64,000 nt of DNA from Epiperipatus broadwayi. Lineage: Eukaryota; Onychophora; Udeonychophora; Euonychophora; Peripatidae. How positions within the stretch are numbered: the stretch's first letter is position 1; each line of letters opens with the position of its first letter. The position numbers and the translations under genes are program-made. Positions 10,200 through 21,347 of the stretch are shown one piece after another. Below the pieces are notes generated by a model. The model was not told the origin of the DNA, searched no databases, and saw only the letters and a list, made by a program, of their open reading frames with translations. The stretch spans positions 8,727,092 through 8,791,091 of the forward strand of contig JAQFVV010000020.1 in NCBI GenBank assembly GCA_028023455.1, in the 5' to 3' direction.

Positions 10200-13100
10200 T
10201 TATATTTATTCTTCCACAACATTATTATTTGAACTCTTTCTGCTTACAAGCATTTACATTCAATTAACAGATGCCTAATATTTTCTACGCAACTTGCAGA
10301 CTAAATCCCCTATATTTTTACATTTATATGTATATTCCCTTGTTGCTAAAGATCCTGTTTGAGCCTTAAACAATAAACTATTTTCCTTGCTATTATCATA
10401 AATTAACTTGCACCCAATATTCTGTTTACTTCTATATATATTTAAGCTCTTTTTACTCTCCATACTAGTTCTCTAGTTCTCCAATTTCCTATTCTTTATT
10501 AATGCATCTATTCTTCTATTCCATTCCTTGCCACTACAACACTCATCAATTCTCCTAACACAAGCATACCATTTTTTGTATATGTATACTGACATAAATT
10601 CTTTATCCAAATCTTCTGCTTACCATACTACATTTTTCAACTTGTACCCACCCTTTACTCATAACCCAATTAAATACTATTTTGGCTATTCTCTTATTAT
10701 TCATAAACTGCAATCTACTGAACATTTTCATTTTGCTTTTTGCATCTCTCATATAATAACTTGACCATCCCATTTCTCCTTGAATTGCCTTCTTTGCTGT
10801 CCCTACATCTGCATCTAATACATGTCTTCCTACCTCTCTTTATACTTTATCTAAGTAATATAACACTCCTTTATTAACACACAACACATCATTACAATAT
10901 ATTAACTCTGCTACTGCCTCTCACCTCTACATAATTTTAGCTACATCATATTTATTATATGACAACACTGTTAATTGTTTTATTAGTCCCTTTCTTTTTT
11001 TGCTTCATTTATCACTTTTTCTCCCATTCATCCAAACAATTTCTCTGATTATTTAAGATAATTTTCAAATAGTTATACCTATTCACCACACTTAACTTTA
11101 TATCCCCCAATAAAAATTCTTTGTCTTTTCTCTCCCCAGTATTAATCATCATTACTTTTGATTTTTCTTCACTAAATTTAATCCCCATTTCTTTACCCAC
11201 CCTTGCACATGTCCTCAGCATAACTTCCATATCATTCCTTGTTTCTGTGCATAAGAAGACATCATCTGCAAATAACAGACCTGATCATGTATACACTTTC
11301 TTTTCACCAATAATGGTACCTCTATCCCTCTTCCTAGTCTTTTTATTGCTCTCTCCATTTCTCTCAAATACAACAAAAACAAAATAGGTGACATAGGGAA
11401 TTCTTGCCTTAGTCTCATACCATTTTTAACTTTAACTGATTCTATATTCCCTAAATGATATGTATAGTAATTATTTTCATATAATCTCTTAATAAGATCC
11501 ACTAAAGCTCCATCCACCCCCAAATTTACTAAACTTACCCATAATCTATTTCTAGTTACTCTATCATATGCCTTCTTTTTATCTATAAAACCATATATAA
11601 CTGTCTAACTGTATTTCTACTCATATCTATAAGTAGTGTAACTACAATTAAACTATCTTCTATATGTCTATCTGATCAAAAATCTTCTTGCATTTCTCCA
11701 ACTATTATTATTTTTTATCTATTTTGTAACTCATCCAACCACCATATATGCTAAAATTTTATATAACACTGACATTACTGTTATCAGATTGCAACTGCTT
11801 AACTTTCTATGATTCTCACCCTTTTCTTTAAATAGTAGCCTTATTCTTGTATTATTCAACTATCAGGAAAATCTCTCTTCTGTGACATCTTATTAAACAT
11901 GATAATAAGTTTAATTTTGCCCTATGTTCTAAATTCATTACTATCTCTGCTATCCATCCATCTAAAACTTTTGTATTTCCACTTCTCAATTTCTTCCCTA
12001 CCTCATTCAGTTCATTTTCTGTAAACCTAATATTTCCATTACTATATACTTTTGTGTTTGTTATTACTCTGCCCTTCACATCTAACATCTTTCCTATATC
12101 CATTATATATTTATTTAAGATTGTCTCTTTCTTTTCTAGAGCTACACTCTATTCCCTTATCATCTAGTAATACTATTTCTTTTTACCTTATATTCCTTCT
12201 TTTCATCTAGTAATACTATTTCTTTTTACCTTATATTCCTTCTTTTAATGTATTTCCAAACTTTTTCACTCTTATTTCTTCCACTTTTATTAATATCTTC
12301 CAACAATTTACTATTTAATTTCATTCTCTCTATATAATTATTTATTTTAGCCAACTTCCTTTTTTAAAATATTTTTTGCATTTAACATTAAAATCTTTTT
12401 CACTTTCTTTGTTCTTAATAGCACACATATTCTCTGAATGCTTTCCCCCTCTCTTTTACACTTTTACTAACTCTCACTTTTCTATTATTTTTCTGAATAT
12501 TCTCATCTAAAACCCTATTTGCCACTTTTTCTACTTCACCACACCAGTCTTATATTCAACCCACTCAACTGTTCCATGGTTTCTTCAACTTTTATTTTAT
12601 ATTCTTCTAATGTATTTTTATCATTCATTTTCCATCCACATCTTTCACTATGCTTTCTACTTTTATTACTATTTTCATCACATTACTATTCATTTCTATT
12701 ATAAAAAAATTATGATGACTAATCATTCCCTCTTCATTATTAAACACTTTAAATTTCTGTACTTTATTTATTCTCTTTTTCTCTACTAATACATAAAATA
12801 TTGTGTGAAATGCATTGTTCTTCATAAATATTTGATAAATTTCCAATGCTCAAATTCACTCTCTGTCAAAAATTCTTCAAAAGCTGTCCATTCTGTTTAA
12901 TTACATCATTTTTCAATATGCCCAGTTTATATCCCCTATAACCATTATTCTCTTTCCCTTTTTTTAAAACTCTGTATATCCTTTAATTAGACATTCATAA
13001 ATGCTACTGTTCCACTCCATTATACTTTGATTATCTCCAGTTTCTATAAACACCATAGCCACCATCCATTCTTGTCTTCCTAACCTTATCTCAAATCACA

Positions 13101-13700
13101 AATGTTCCTTCTAAACATTTAACCATATTTAAATATATCTTTTGACATAACTCTTATACTACCATCCCTTTTTTTTCCCTATTTATACCCCATCATACCA
13201 AGACTTCCAGTATAAATTCTTCTTTTCTTAGATGTATTTTTATTACCGCTAGCTCCTCAAGTTTTTCATTTTAACTGCTTTGTTAATTCCAGCCACTTTT
13301 CTGGTCTCCTACTACCTTGCATAGTCAAATATCCAATTTTAACAAATTTATTCTTTCCTATGTACTCTTTTATAAATTTTTTTGATTCTTTCTTCTCTGT
13401 TGCATTTATAAATAACTTGCTTACTCTTAATTTTACAGACCCATTCCCTCTTCACATCTACATTTATTTCTAAATCAGCTACTTTTTGTTTACTTCTCAC
13501 ATCTCATCCATTCTTCTTCTTTCTGATAACCCTACAACTTAAAACTTCACACACACACACACACTCCTTATAAGTTTTCTGAACTATATTCTTTATAAAT
13601 TAATCTCCTTAAAACTTCACTTCCTTGTTTTGCTAAAACCCCACACATCCACACATCCTTTCTCTTACACAATTTTTTCAATTTCATTTATAGAACATGC
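10200..13700 (-). pseudogene. LINE relic: endonuclease, reverse transcriptase and C-terminal tail
   Basis: Read on the minus strand, an ORF2-type order appears. The endonuclease end includes AMVFIETGDNQS (about 13,050), NGQLLKNF (about 12,880) and ISHHNFFIIEMNS (about 12,710; APE-type SDH motif changed to SHH). The reverse transcriptase includes NEVGKKLRSGNTKVLDGWIA (about 11,970), FIDKKKAYDRVTRNRLW (11,535-11,595), KNGMR followed by FPMSPILFLLYLREMERA (about 11,370-11,430), a frameshifted active-site region near 11,270, and KFSEEKSKVMMINTGERK (about 11,130-11,190). The tail has NSLLFKAQTGSL near 10,340 and a decayed Cys-rich end near 10,290. Many frameshifts and two internal tandem duplications show long decay. 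The clade is probably jockey/CR1-like, and I cannot fix it further. Confidence 0.85.
12161..12246. repeat. Tandem duplication, 43-bp period
   Basis: Two identical adjacent copies (12,161-12,203 and 12,204-12,246), each beginning CATCTAGTAATACTATTTCT, lie inside the LINE relic. They probably arose by slippage or end joining after insertion. Confidence 0.9.
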
Positions 13701-13855
13701 CCTATCTAATATACACCTATTGTCAAATTGGGTAATAATCCAACTATTCCTCATCTTTGTTTAATCTTACTTATATTCCTAATCAATTCTATGTACTCAT
13801 CCATTACGGTACTTCATATTTTCTTTACCTTATCTGTAACATTCCTAATTCTAGT

Positions 13856-13915
13856 GCCAAGCAGACATATTTTTACATACCTGTTGCCAAGCAGACATAT
13901 TTTTACATACCTGTT
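13856..13915. repeat. Tandem duplication, 30-bp period
   Basis: Two identical copies of a unit beginning GCCAAGCAGACATATTTTTA, just upstream (in element sense) of the LINE endonuclease trace. Confidence 0.9.
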
Positions 13916-13924
13916 TTTATTTTC

Positions 13925-14060
13925 CAAACTCTACATACAGTAGTGTCACCTACTGCAAGCCTTAGTAATCAATAGATGGAAGAAACTGATGCTTGTACTG
14001 GGTGGTATTACTGTATGGAGAGATTGCTATTGGAATAAATCACATTGGGATTTCGAGCTA
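13925..14060. mobile_element. Small foldback relic of ribozyme family 1
   Basis: The left part (TACAGTAGTGTCACCTACTGCAAGCC, then AGTAATCAATAGATGG) matches the family-1 end. The right part (TACTGGGTGGTATTACTGTATGGAGAG) matches the same end inverted. This is the same compact architecture as the 79-bp element at 42.3 kb, but decayed and without the ribozyme core. Confidence 0.6.
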
Positions 14061-14680
14061 TAAGAAAACAATAATGAAACCTTAACATTATTAAGGCATT
14101 AAAATTATATAATTCTATTTTTATAATGAATGATCAACTTTTTAAAAAAATTGTATTAATATATAAAATTTTCAAATGAATTCATAATTATTTTTTAAAA
14201 TTATGGCTGAAATCATACTCTTTATTGAGTAAGTATAGATTGTTTATTACTTTTCCATGTTACTATGGTGCAGATATAATTACATGAATCGTTAGCTTAC
14301 ATAATACATAATAAAACAAGAGTAGGCCTCTATTCCGATTCCATCCACAATAAGCTAAGTTATAAATGATTAGCATATCATAAATAGGTGGCAATGGAGT
14401 ACAGAGATTTTCTTTGTTTTATATTAATATAATCATTGTGAAAGAGAAAATGATAATAAGCAGTTTATAAAGTCTTATATGGAAAGAAGTTTTTTAAGGC
14501 TTTTGACTTTTGCTTTACTATCTAGTAAATAAAAATTGGATTCTTGTTGATTGTGAGCAGAATATCTATAAAAAAAAAAATAATAATTTATATTTACATT
14601 GAAATATTCCCCTATTGAAGCATTAAAGTTGTAAAAAATATATTGCATTATAACATCAAATGCAATACATGTATTGTGCT
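14061..14680. other. AT-rich sequence, nothing assigned
   Basis: No gene or repeat is recognised. Confidence 0.45.
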
Positions 14681-15480
14681 TCATGTCATATCTGACCTTG
14701 CCTTCAGAAGTTGACTAGTCCAGATGCCTTACTTATCTGATCAGATTGAGCACTCATTGTCACTAACCAATGTGTAAACATGTGGATAATCAATGCATAA
14801 ACATGGCCAAAGGGTAAAGACAAGTATGGCTAATGTGTAAACATGTGTATAAAATCCTACCATTTGTTAGGCTCTCTGAATCTGATTGCTGCCAGTAAGG
14901 GAGGAAATCTGATAATAAATAGTCAGCCTTTTTGGAGACAAGCCAGAAAATGTCTGTCTAACCTAAATGACAGTACATGCTCTTAAGAGAGAGAATGTTT
15001 GTCTACCTGTACAACTGAATGTCTCCTCAATTGAAATAACTTTTACCAGTGAAGGTGTCTACAGTAGTTATTACTGGTATGTCTACACAGTGAGGCAAGT
15101 TCATGATAGGACTGGAAACTGTCACAACTATGACAGACTTGAGGCAAGATGTCTAGTACAGCCAGAAGAGTCATTTAACAAACTCGAGGCAAACTGTCTA
15201 GTACAGTGGGAAGAGTTAAAACTGGAACTCCTGAGGTAAGCTAATATATACAGGTGGAAGTGAGTCCAGTAATTCGGCATGACCAGCTCATTATTGACTA
15301 AGTTATATGTTAAATTGTATTTATTGATTGTATAATAGGTATGTATATTTGTTCTAGTAAATTATACATATTAAATTATAAATGTTCATATTTTTTGATA
15401 TTAGTGTTGGTTTGAGTCTGAATTCTGCAATTCAGTCAAACACAACTCTTTGGAAACAATATCTATCACCAAATTCTCAA
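14681..15480 (+). mobile_element. Unclassified retroelement end (possible LTR)
   Basis: The block is less AT-rich than its surroundings. It has a TATA-like TGTGTATAAAATCC near 14,850 and an AATAAA inside CTGATAATAAATAGTCAGCC near 14,910-14,930, the order expected of an LTR promoter and poly(A) site. It also has an internal direct repeat of about 45 bp (GAGGCAAGATGTCTAGTACAG near 15,141 and GAGGCAAACTGTCTAGTACAG near 15,185). No matching second LTR, primer site or protein motif was found, so the call is tentative. Confidence 0.3.
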
Positions 15481-16640
15481 CTTATGAAATCTATATCTAA
15501 TCCTAATGTTAATTAAATTTTTTATTGGGTCATTTTTTTCAGGGAATTTGTTTCCAACTACTGTTTTCTTAAGGAAAAATCTTCTAGCTTATGAAATCTA
15601 GCCATAAGGCTAATCCTAACTTTAATACAGTTAATGATGAATATATTGATTCGATAAATAAATTGTCTAAGCAGCGGAAAAGATGTATTTAAAAAACGTT
15701 TTTGAAAAATTGATGATGACCAAGAAGAGATATTTAAAATTAGAAAATAATGATTTATAGCATTGAATGAAACTGCCTGTCGAAGATTTTTTATTTTTAA
15801 AAAAATACTTACTACTGAAAAAAAAATATGTGTATTTGTTTGATAAAAATACTTTTGATTTATTTTGTCTTGATTTTTATAGTCCAAAAGGCAATTCAGA
15901 CTATCCAGTTATATTTTCTCTAGAGAAACGCAGTTGAAAAGATAAACGCAGAAGTTTCAAGTTAAAAAATGTAATGAAAATAGTTTTCTTCTTTTAAAAA
16001 AAGGATTCACAAATAATTTTTAGAATTCTGATGAAATTGGGAAGATTAGTAAATATTGATATTAAAGTTACTTCTACGTTTTTATGCACAATATGCGGAT
16101 TTTAGGCAGATGAAATAGTAATGATTTAAGAAATAGATTTATACATAGATTATAGTTACTTGAAAAAACGCTATTTTTGCATACATATGTGTCGATAATA
16201 TTTATGCATATACAAAACAGAGGTTCAGATTTCAAATAGCTCACATAGAACAAAAACTTTCCAACAAAGCTTAGGAAGATTCTTAGAAACAGTGACTGAT
16301 TTCTGTTTTACTTTTAGATAAGAATGTCTACATATTGTCAAACAATAACTGAATAAGTGCCTAGATGAGCTACAAGAATGATTACTTAAAATTCTAAAAT
16401 GATTGGTGTGTTGAAAAGTTTTCTTTACCCAATCTAAATGTGCATCCCAAGTTATGGATATGGCAGATAGATGCACTAATCACAATGCCACAAGGTTATT
16501 ATAAAATAGCTTATGGAATCTAAAAATCTTATTAATAGTCTATCTTAAGGAACAATGAATATGGCAGTATTAATTTGGCATATATTTGCTGAATGATGAA
16601 AGTTTGTATGCTTTTCATTTTTGTTTTATTTACCTGCTAA
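15481..16640. other. AT-rich sequence, nothing assigned
   Basis: No gene or repeat is recognised on either strand. Confidence 0.45.
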
Positions 16641-16641
16641 G

Positions 16642-17196
16642 AAAATACAATATAACAATTTGCCAATTGCTAAAACAGAGAATTATTAATATAAATAAAA
16701 TACTAACTATTGCTAAGTGCATTCAATTCCTATGAGTCCTTATCAAGACAATAAAAAACTCCTATTTTCTCCTACGCAATAAATTCAACATTTCATTGCA
16801 TTGGTCAGGAACAACTAACTAAAAAACTGGTTAATTTTGAATTCATAGCAAAAGATGAATTTATATAAGTTCACCAAAATAGTACAGGTCATATATGTAG
16901 TCAAAGGATTTTGCAATATTAATGCATAAAACACACAATAAAAAAATGCAAGAATAAAGAATCATATCTTATACAAAATTTATCTTGTACTATGAATTCA
17001 AAATTAACCAGTTTTCTGATTAGTTGTTCCTGGCCAACGCAATGAAATGTTGAATTTATCACTTAGGAGAAAATATGAGTTTTTTACTGCCTTGATAAGG
17101 ACTAGTAGGAGTTGAAAGTGCTTGGCAATAGTTATTATTTTATTTATATTAATGATTATCTGTTATAGCAATTGACAAACTGTTATATTGTATTTT
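16642..17196. mobile_element. Unclassified foldback element, ~208-bp arms
   Basis: Arms 16,642-16,849 and 16,990-17,196 are reverse complements at roughly 90 %. Shared blocks include ATACAATATAACA, CAATTGCTA, TCCTTATCAAG, CAACATTTCATTGC and GGTTAATTTTGAATTCATAG. A 140-bp spacer separates them. Just outside, TTTATTTACCTGCTAAGAA (about 16,625) and TTTATTTCCTGCTAAGAA (about 17,232) may be decayed direct repeats, although the right one lies ~35 bp beyond the arm. No ribozyme core or transposase is present. Confidence 0.8.
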
Positions 17197-18196
17197 ATAA
17201 GTTGAATTAACAGAAATATTACATTGATTGATTTATTTCCTGCTAAGAATAATTACATACTCATTTATTTACTAATTTTAAATGTTTAGTCAAGTGGAAT
17301 ATTGGTCAAATATAAAACAAAAAAGCCTCATATTTATTAAGAAAAATTTAAAGTTATTTGGTCAGGATATGAAGTTGAAGACATGTCAGACAGATATGCT
17401 ACCAGTACACACTATGATTTTTCATATTTATACATATTGTAAAAGTTAAACAGGAGACTCTTTAGTGAATCTAGTTCCTAATATGACCATCAAGAGTTTG
17501 GAATATTAGTAAGTAGTGATGCTGTGAAGGGACTATAAATTTTAATGTTTATCTTGTGTTGAGGCAATTCTTCATAAATTGGTTGAACACCAACAGATTT
17601 TACAAAAACCTGGAGGATAGTTTTGGTTAGGTTCAAACCACAATCTTACTGGACATGCACTCTTTTATTTTGGGTTTACTTGGTGTAATAAATGGTATTG
17701 TAGCCAAAATCCTCCTTCTACATGATAAAATATATGAGCAAAAAAAGTACAATTAAGTGGTTTTCTTTGAAGGCCTCTTATTTCCTTTTTTTCTATCATA
17801 GGTTAAGAAATTATGATTCTCTCTAGTCTACATACTGAATAAAATATAAATAAAGACAATAAATATGAGATAATATTAATTTGATAAATGTTCCAATATA
17901 ATTTATTTAAATACAAAGCTATTTATTGAATCATCATTAATTGATAATTCAACATTTTGAGTTTTAACTTCATTTAAGAACTTGACATTTCCTTTATATT
18001 TTTAAATGGCTTTTCCCCCTAAATAAATTACCTTCAAATTTAAATATTTTTCAATTTCTAACACTAATTATAAAGATGTTTGACTTTAATGTTACTTGAA
18101 CAATCTTGTGGGCTCATTACATGTTATTGTGAATGTAGCTTATGTTTGTGTATATTCATGCATTTGGAGTTCAGTATCTTGGAAGTAAACTTTAAT
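17197..18196. other. AT-rich sequence, nothing assigned
   Basis: No gene or repeat is recognised. Confidence 0.45.
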
Positions 18197-18308
18197 ATTG
18201 AATTTTTTGATAAACAGAGCAAAACTCTCCATACAATATTGCCACCTGTGCTAAACAGAGTAATCAATGGATGCCAGAAGGCTTGTGCATAAAATCCCTA
18301 TCTAATGC

Positions 18309-18371
18309 CTACTCATCCAATATCCCCAGACTAGTTTCTGGCTTGTGGCCTTCATCATTGAGGAGCTTTGG
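18309..18371 (-). ncRNA. Family-1 hammerhead, mutated core
   Basis: The minus strand has all parts in order (stem I, core, GGC/GCC stem II, GAAA, CTAGTC), but the core reads ATGATGA instead of CTGATGA. The invariant C3 is lost, so cleavage is not expected. Confidence 0.75.
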
Positions 18372-18986
18372 ATCTGAGAGCACTGCATCTAGATCTTAGG
18401 ATCTAATGCAACCCTCTAGCAACCACCTTTTATCTCTACTTAACTACAAAACTATGAGAATGAAATTGAAAACACAAAAAATATTTTCAATCTAAGCTCA
18501 ATAGCTTATATAGTCATATGGGTCTGAACTCAGTTCAGCACCCATACATTTTGGTGTCTTTGGCTCTTTTACAACCATAGCCACCACTATCCTATTAGGC
18601 AGGATTGGTATTAAACCATTAAGCATCACATAATCACATTTCCTATACTAGCACATTATTTGTTGATAAACAGAGCAAAACTCTCCATACAGTATTGCCA
18701 CCTGTGCTAAACAGAGTAATCAATGGATGCCAGAAGGCTTGTGCACAAAATCCCTATCTAATGCATACTCATCCAATATCCCCAGACTAGTTTCTGGCCA
18801 AAGACACCAAAATGTATGGGTGCTGAACTGAGTTCAGACCCATATGACTATATAAGCTATTGAGCTTAGATTCAAAATATTTTTTGTGTTTTCAATTTCA
18901 TTCTCATAGTTTTGTAGTTAAGTAGAGATAAAAGGTGGTTGCTAGAGGGTTGCATTAGATCCTAAGATCTAGATGCAGTGCTCTCA

Positions 18987-19046
18987 GATCCAAAGCTCCT
19001 CACTGATGAAGGCCACAAGCCAGAAACTAGTCTGGGGATATTGGAT
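18987..19046 (+). ncRNA. Family-1 hammerhead ribozyme, intact core
   Basis: CTGATGA is at 19,003-19,009, stem II GGC-CACAA-GCC follows one A, GAAA is at 19,023-19,026, and the GUC cleavage triplet is at 19,030-19,032. Stem I forms between TCCTCA (18,997-19,002) and TGGGGA (19,033-19,038). After an internal loop it continues between ATCC (18,988-18,991) and GGAT (19,043-19,046). Such a loop is expected to contact loop II. Stem III is only ACTAGT, a perfect palindrome, so efficient cleavage should need two ribozymes in trans or in tandem, as in Penelope/retrozyme hammerheads. Confidence 0.85.
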
Positions 19047-19209
19047 GAGTAGGCATTAGATAGGGATTTTATGCACAAACCTTCTGGCATCCATTGATTA
19101 CTCTGTTTAGCACAGGTGGCAATACTGTATGGAGAGTTTTGCTCTGTTTATCAACAAATAATGTGCTAGTATAGGAAATGTGATCATGTGATGCTTAATT
19201 GAATTTTTT

Positions 19210-20220
19210 CATTGCTAGCAACTTTAAAAGGTCTTAATCTTCATAATAATCATTTCAAATCATCATCTTAATAATCTTTCTCATACTGTTTAACACATTT
19301 GAAAAGAGTGAAATGCCTTATGGATGACAATAATAAATAATGCTGCAAAGAAGTGCTATGATGACATCAGTAAACAATGCTCTCCAAATAACCTATATAT
19401 ATATAAGTAGGTTCTAAATCCTTGATTATAATGCAAACCATGCCAAATAACACTTAAAAGCATATTTAGGAAGACATGTAGGGTGTCAAACAACTTTATC
19501 ATTAACATGTTTGCACAATTACAGAGCTTTGTTAACTACTAATGAAAAGCAAATAAATAAATCTACAATCAATATTTTTCTTAAATAATTGATAAATATA
19601 CCATTTTAATTATTTTAATCCCTTCTTTTTTCCAAACAAAACATCAATGCAACTTTTACAAAAGAGAAACAAATTAACCTTTCTTTATTTTCATTTCACA
19701 AATGTACCCCAAAAAACAAACATTTATTTTATAATTAAAGTGTTTTAAATTTGTCACATAATCATTTCATTTATATAAATATTTTACTAAGTTTAACCTG
19801 GTTAAATTTCTATTTAACAGCTAGATTATCCTTCAGCTAACATAAGAAAATTATATGTATATACACACATTCATGCCTATTAGTTTTATTTAGTCTAAGA
19901 ATTATAGGGAATATCTTGAAAGATTCTATTTTTGTAAAATGATTGCTTTATCTTCTAGTTTTATATTATTTTATTGTATATCATCAGTATTTATTATTTG
20001 TCTTCATTTATCTAATTATCTATTTATACTTATAATTCTTGAAATAGAGCTCCTCCTAGAGAAAAATTAAAAAAATTAAATTAATAAGTTTGAAGACAAA
20101 GTTAGAAAAATAAATGGAAAGATGTGAGATTAAAGAAGACATTTAAAAATAAATAAAAAATAATTAATTAAAGATAGATTTAAAAAATAATTGTTGACTT
20201 TAAAATTAATACATTATACA
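19210..20220. other. AT-rich sequence, nothing assigned
   Basis: No gene is seen. A TATATATATAA run lies near 19,393. Confidence 0.45.
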
Positions 20221-20239
20221 GGCTTAAACCTGCATATAT

Positions 20240-20387
20240 ATGTAATGTATGCAGGATTCGAACTCAGGACTTTCACATGACTCTCAACTCTCTTTGCCAT
20301 CTCATATTGCTGACCCACCTGATCACACACATGTTGAAACAATAAATAATATATGTGATCAGGTGGGTCAGCAATATGAGATGGCAA
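20240..20387 (-). mobile_element. Family-3 repeat: tRNA-like part with foldback
   Basis: On the minus strand a B box GTTCGAATCC (complement of 20,253-20,262) lies about 50 nt downstream of an A-box-like GGGTCAGCAATATGAGATGG. That is normal pol III promoter spacing. The A-box side forms a near-perfect hairpin (20,294-20,387, arms of about 37 bp, loop containing GTTGAAACAATAAATAATA). The linker resembles the one that joins hammerhead and tRNA-like parts at 7.1 and 47.2 kb, but the hammerhead is absent here. Confidence 0.7.
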
Positions 20388-21220
20388 TGAGGATTAAAAG
20401 TAAAAACCATACTGATATACAGTAAAAAATTCGAGCATAAACTTTCCAGCATAAAATGACCATCATATTACAGTAGCAACATATTTTTATTTTCATAGTA
20501 TTGACATTCATTTGACCAAACTTAAGTAATAATAGGCATAAAACTTAGGTAATAATAGGTATACACCATGCACTAATCAATAAACGAATGATTTACAGGG
20601 ATGACTCTGAGCAGATATCAAATTTTTAAACTCAGAAAATAATAATCAAATAGTTTAGTTAATTGATCAAGAGAACATGTGATGTTTAAACATCCAAACC
20701 CATTTGAGTGATTAAACTGAGATATGTTTTACTTTGAATAATCTTGTGAAATTTTTACATAACTTTTTTTTACTGAGTGGCTAAAATAAATAATTCGTAT
20801 GAAATATTTTTCAAACAAATTCACAAGTAAAATTCACTAATGTAAAAATAGCGCAATAGATGCTATTGAAGTAAAAAAATAAGTAGTTGGTTAACTTCTA
20901 AAGTATTAGTCAAGTCTGTAATAACTTTATAAAACTCAAGAAAATGAATAATTGATCTCAGTAGTTTATATTAAATTTGAGTAATAGAAGTAGTAATATT
21001 ACGTCTCAATCCATGGATCCTGAAAGTCTACCAGACTATCACTGCACATGTAGAGCAAAAAATAATCAAAAGGTTTTATTGCTCAAGAAGTCATATACTG
21101 TTTGCATACTAGAAGCAATGAAATAATCCATGCATGGTTCATGGGATATTTGTCTCTAATATGCGGTTCTCTCATTACAGACCAAAAAATACATATTATT
21201 AGCAAAAATATATAAATAGC
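20388..21220. other. AT-rich sequence, nothing assigned
   Basis: There is a short duplication ACTTA(A)GTAATAATAGG near 20,525-20,560. Otherwise nothing is recognised. Confidence 0.45.
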
Positions 21221-21347
21221 AAATATGCATTTCTTTATATATATATATGTCAAATGCGTTGACCGGAAAGCGAACCTGGGCTGGCTGCTTAGAAAGCAGC
21301 TATGCTAACCACTAGACCACCAATGCTTGACAAATACGCATTTCTTT
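21221..21347 (-). mobile_element. tRNA-like SINE (copy 3) with (AT)n tail
   Basis: The body (21,249-21,331) on the minus strand reads GTCAAGCATTGGTGGTCTAG, then TGGTTAGCATAGCTGC and a B box CAGGTTCGCTTTCC. The D-arm resembles tRNA-Glu/Gly, while the anticodon-like loop TTTCTAA does not fit either. An (AT)n tail (21,237-21,248) follows in element sense. The duplication AAATAYGCATTTCTTT (21,221-21,236 and 21,332-21,347, one mismatch) frames the whole. The extended acceptor pairing GTCAA..GC/GC..TTGAC is clear. Confidence 0.9.

Larger units (their letters stand above)
18197..19209. mobile_element. Ribozyme family 1 element, longest copy, 12-bp target duplication
   Basis: The element (18,209-19,197) is flanked by an exact 12-bp repeat ATTGAATTTTTT (18,197-18,208 and 19,198-19,209), with different bases immediately outside. 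It begins GATAAACAGAGCAAAACTC. The same sequence restarts at 18,665, giving one complete 456-bp tandem period. The second unit runs only to about 18,798 (AGTTTCTGGC), where it joins an inverted partial unit that continues to the right end CATGTGATGCTTAA. So it is a tandem unit plus a foldback. It has no coding sequence, poly(A) tail or transposase. This fits template switching on a circular or concatemeric RNA, but that is inference. Confidence 0.9.
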
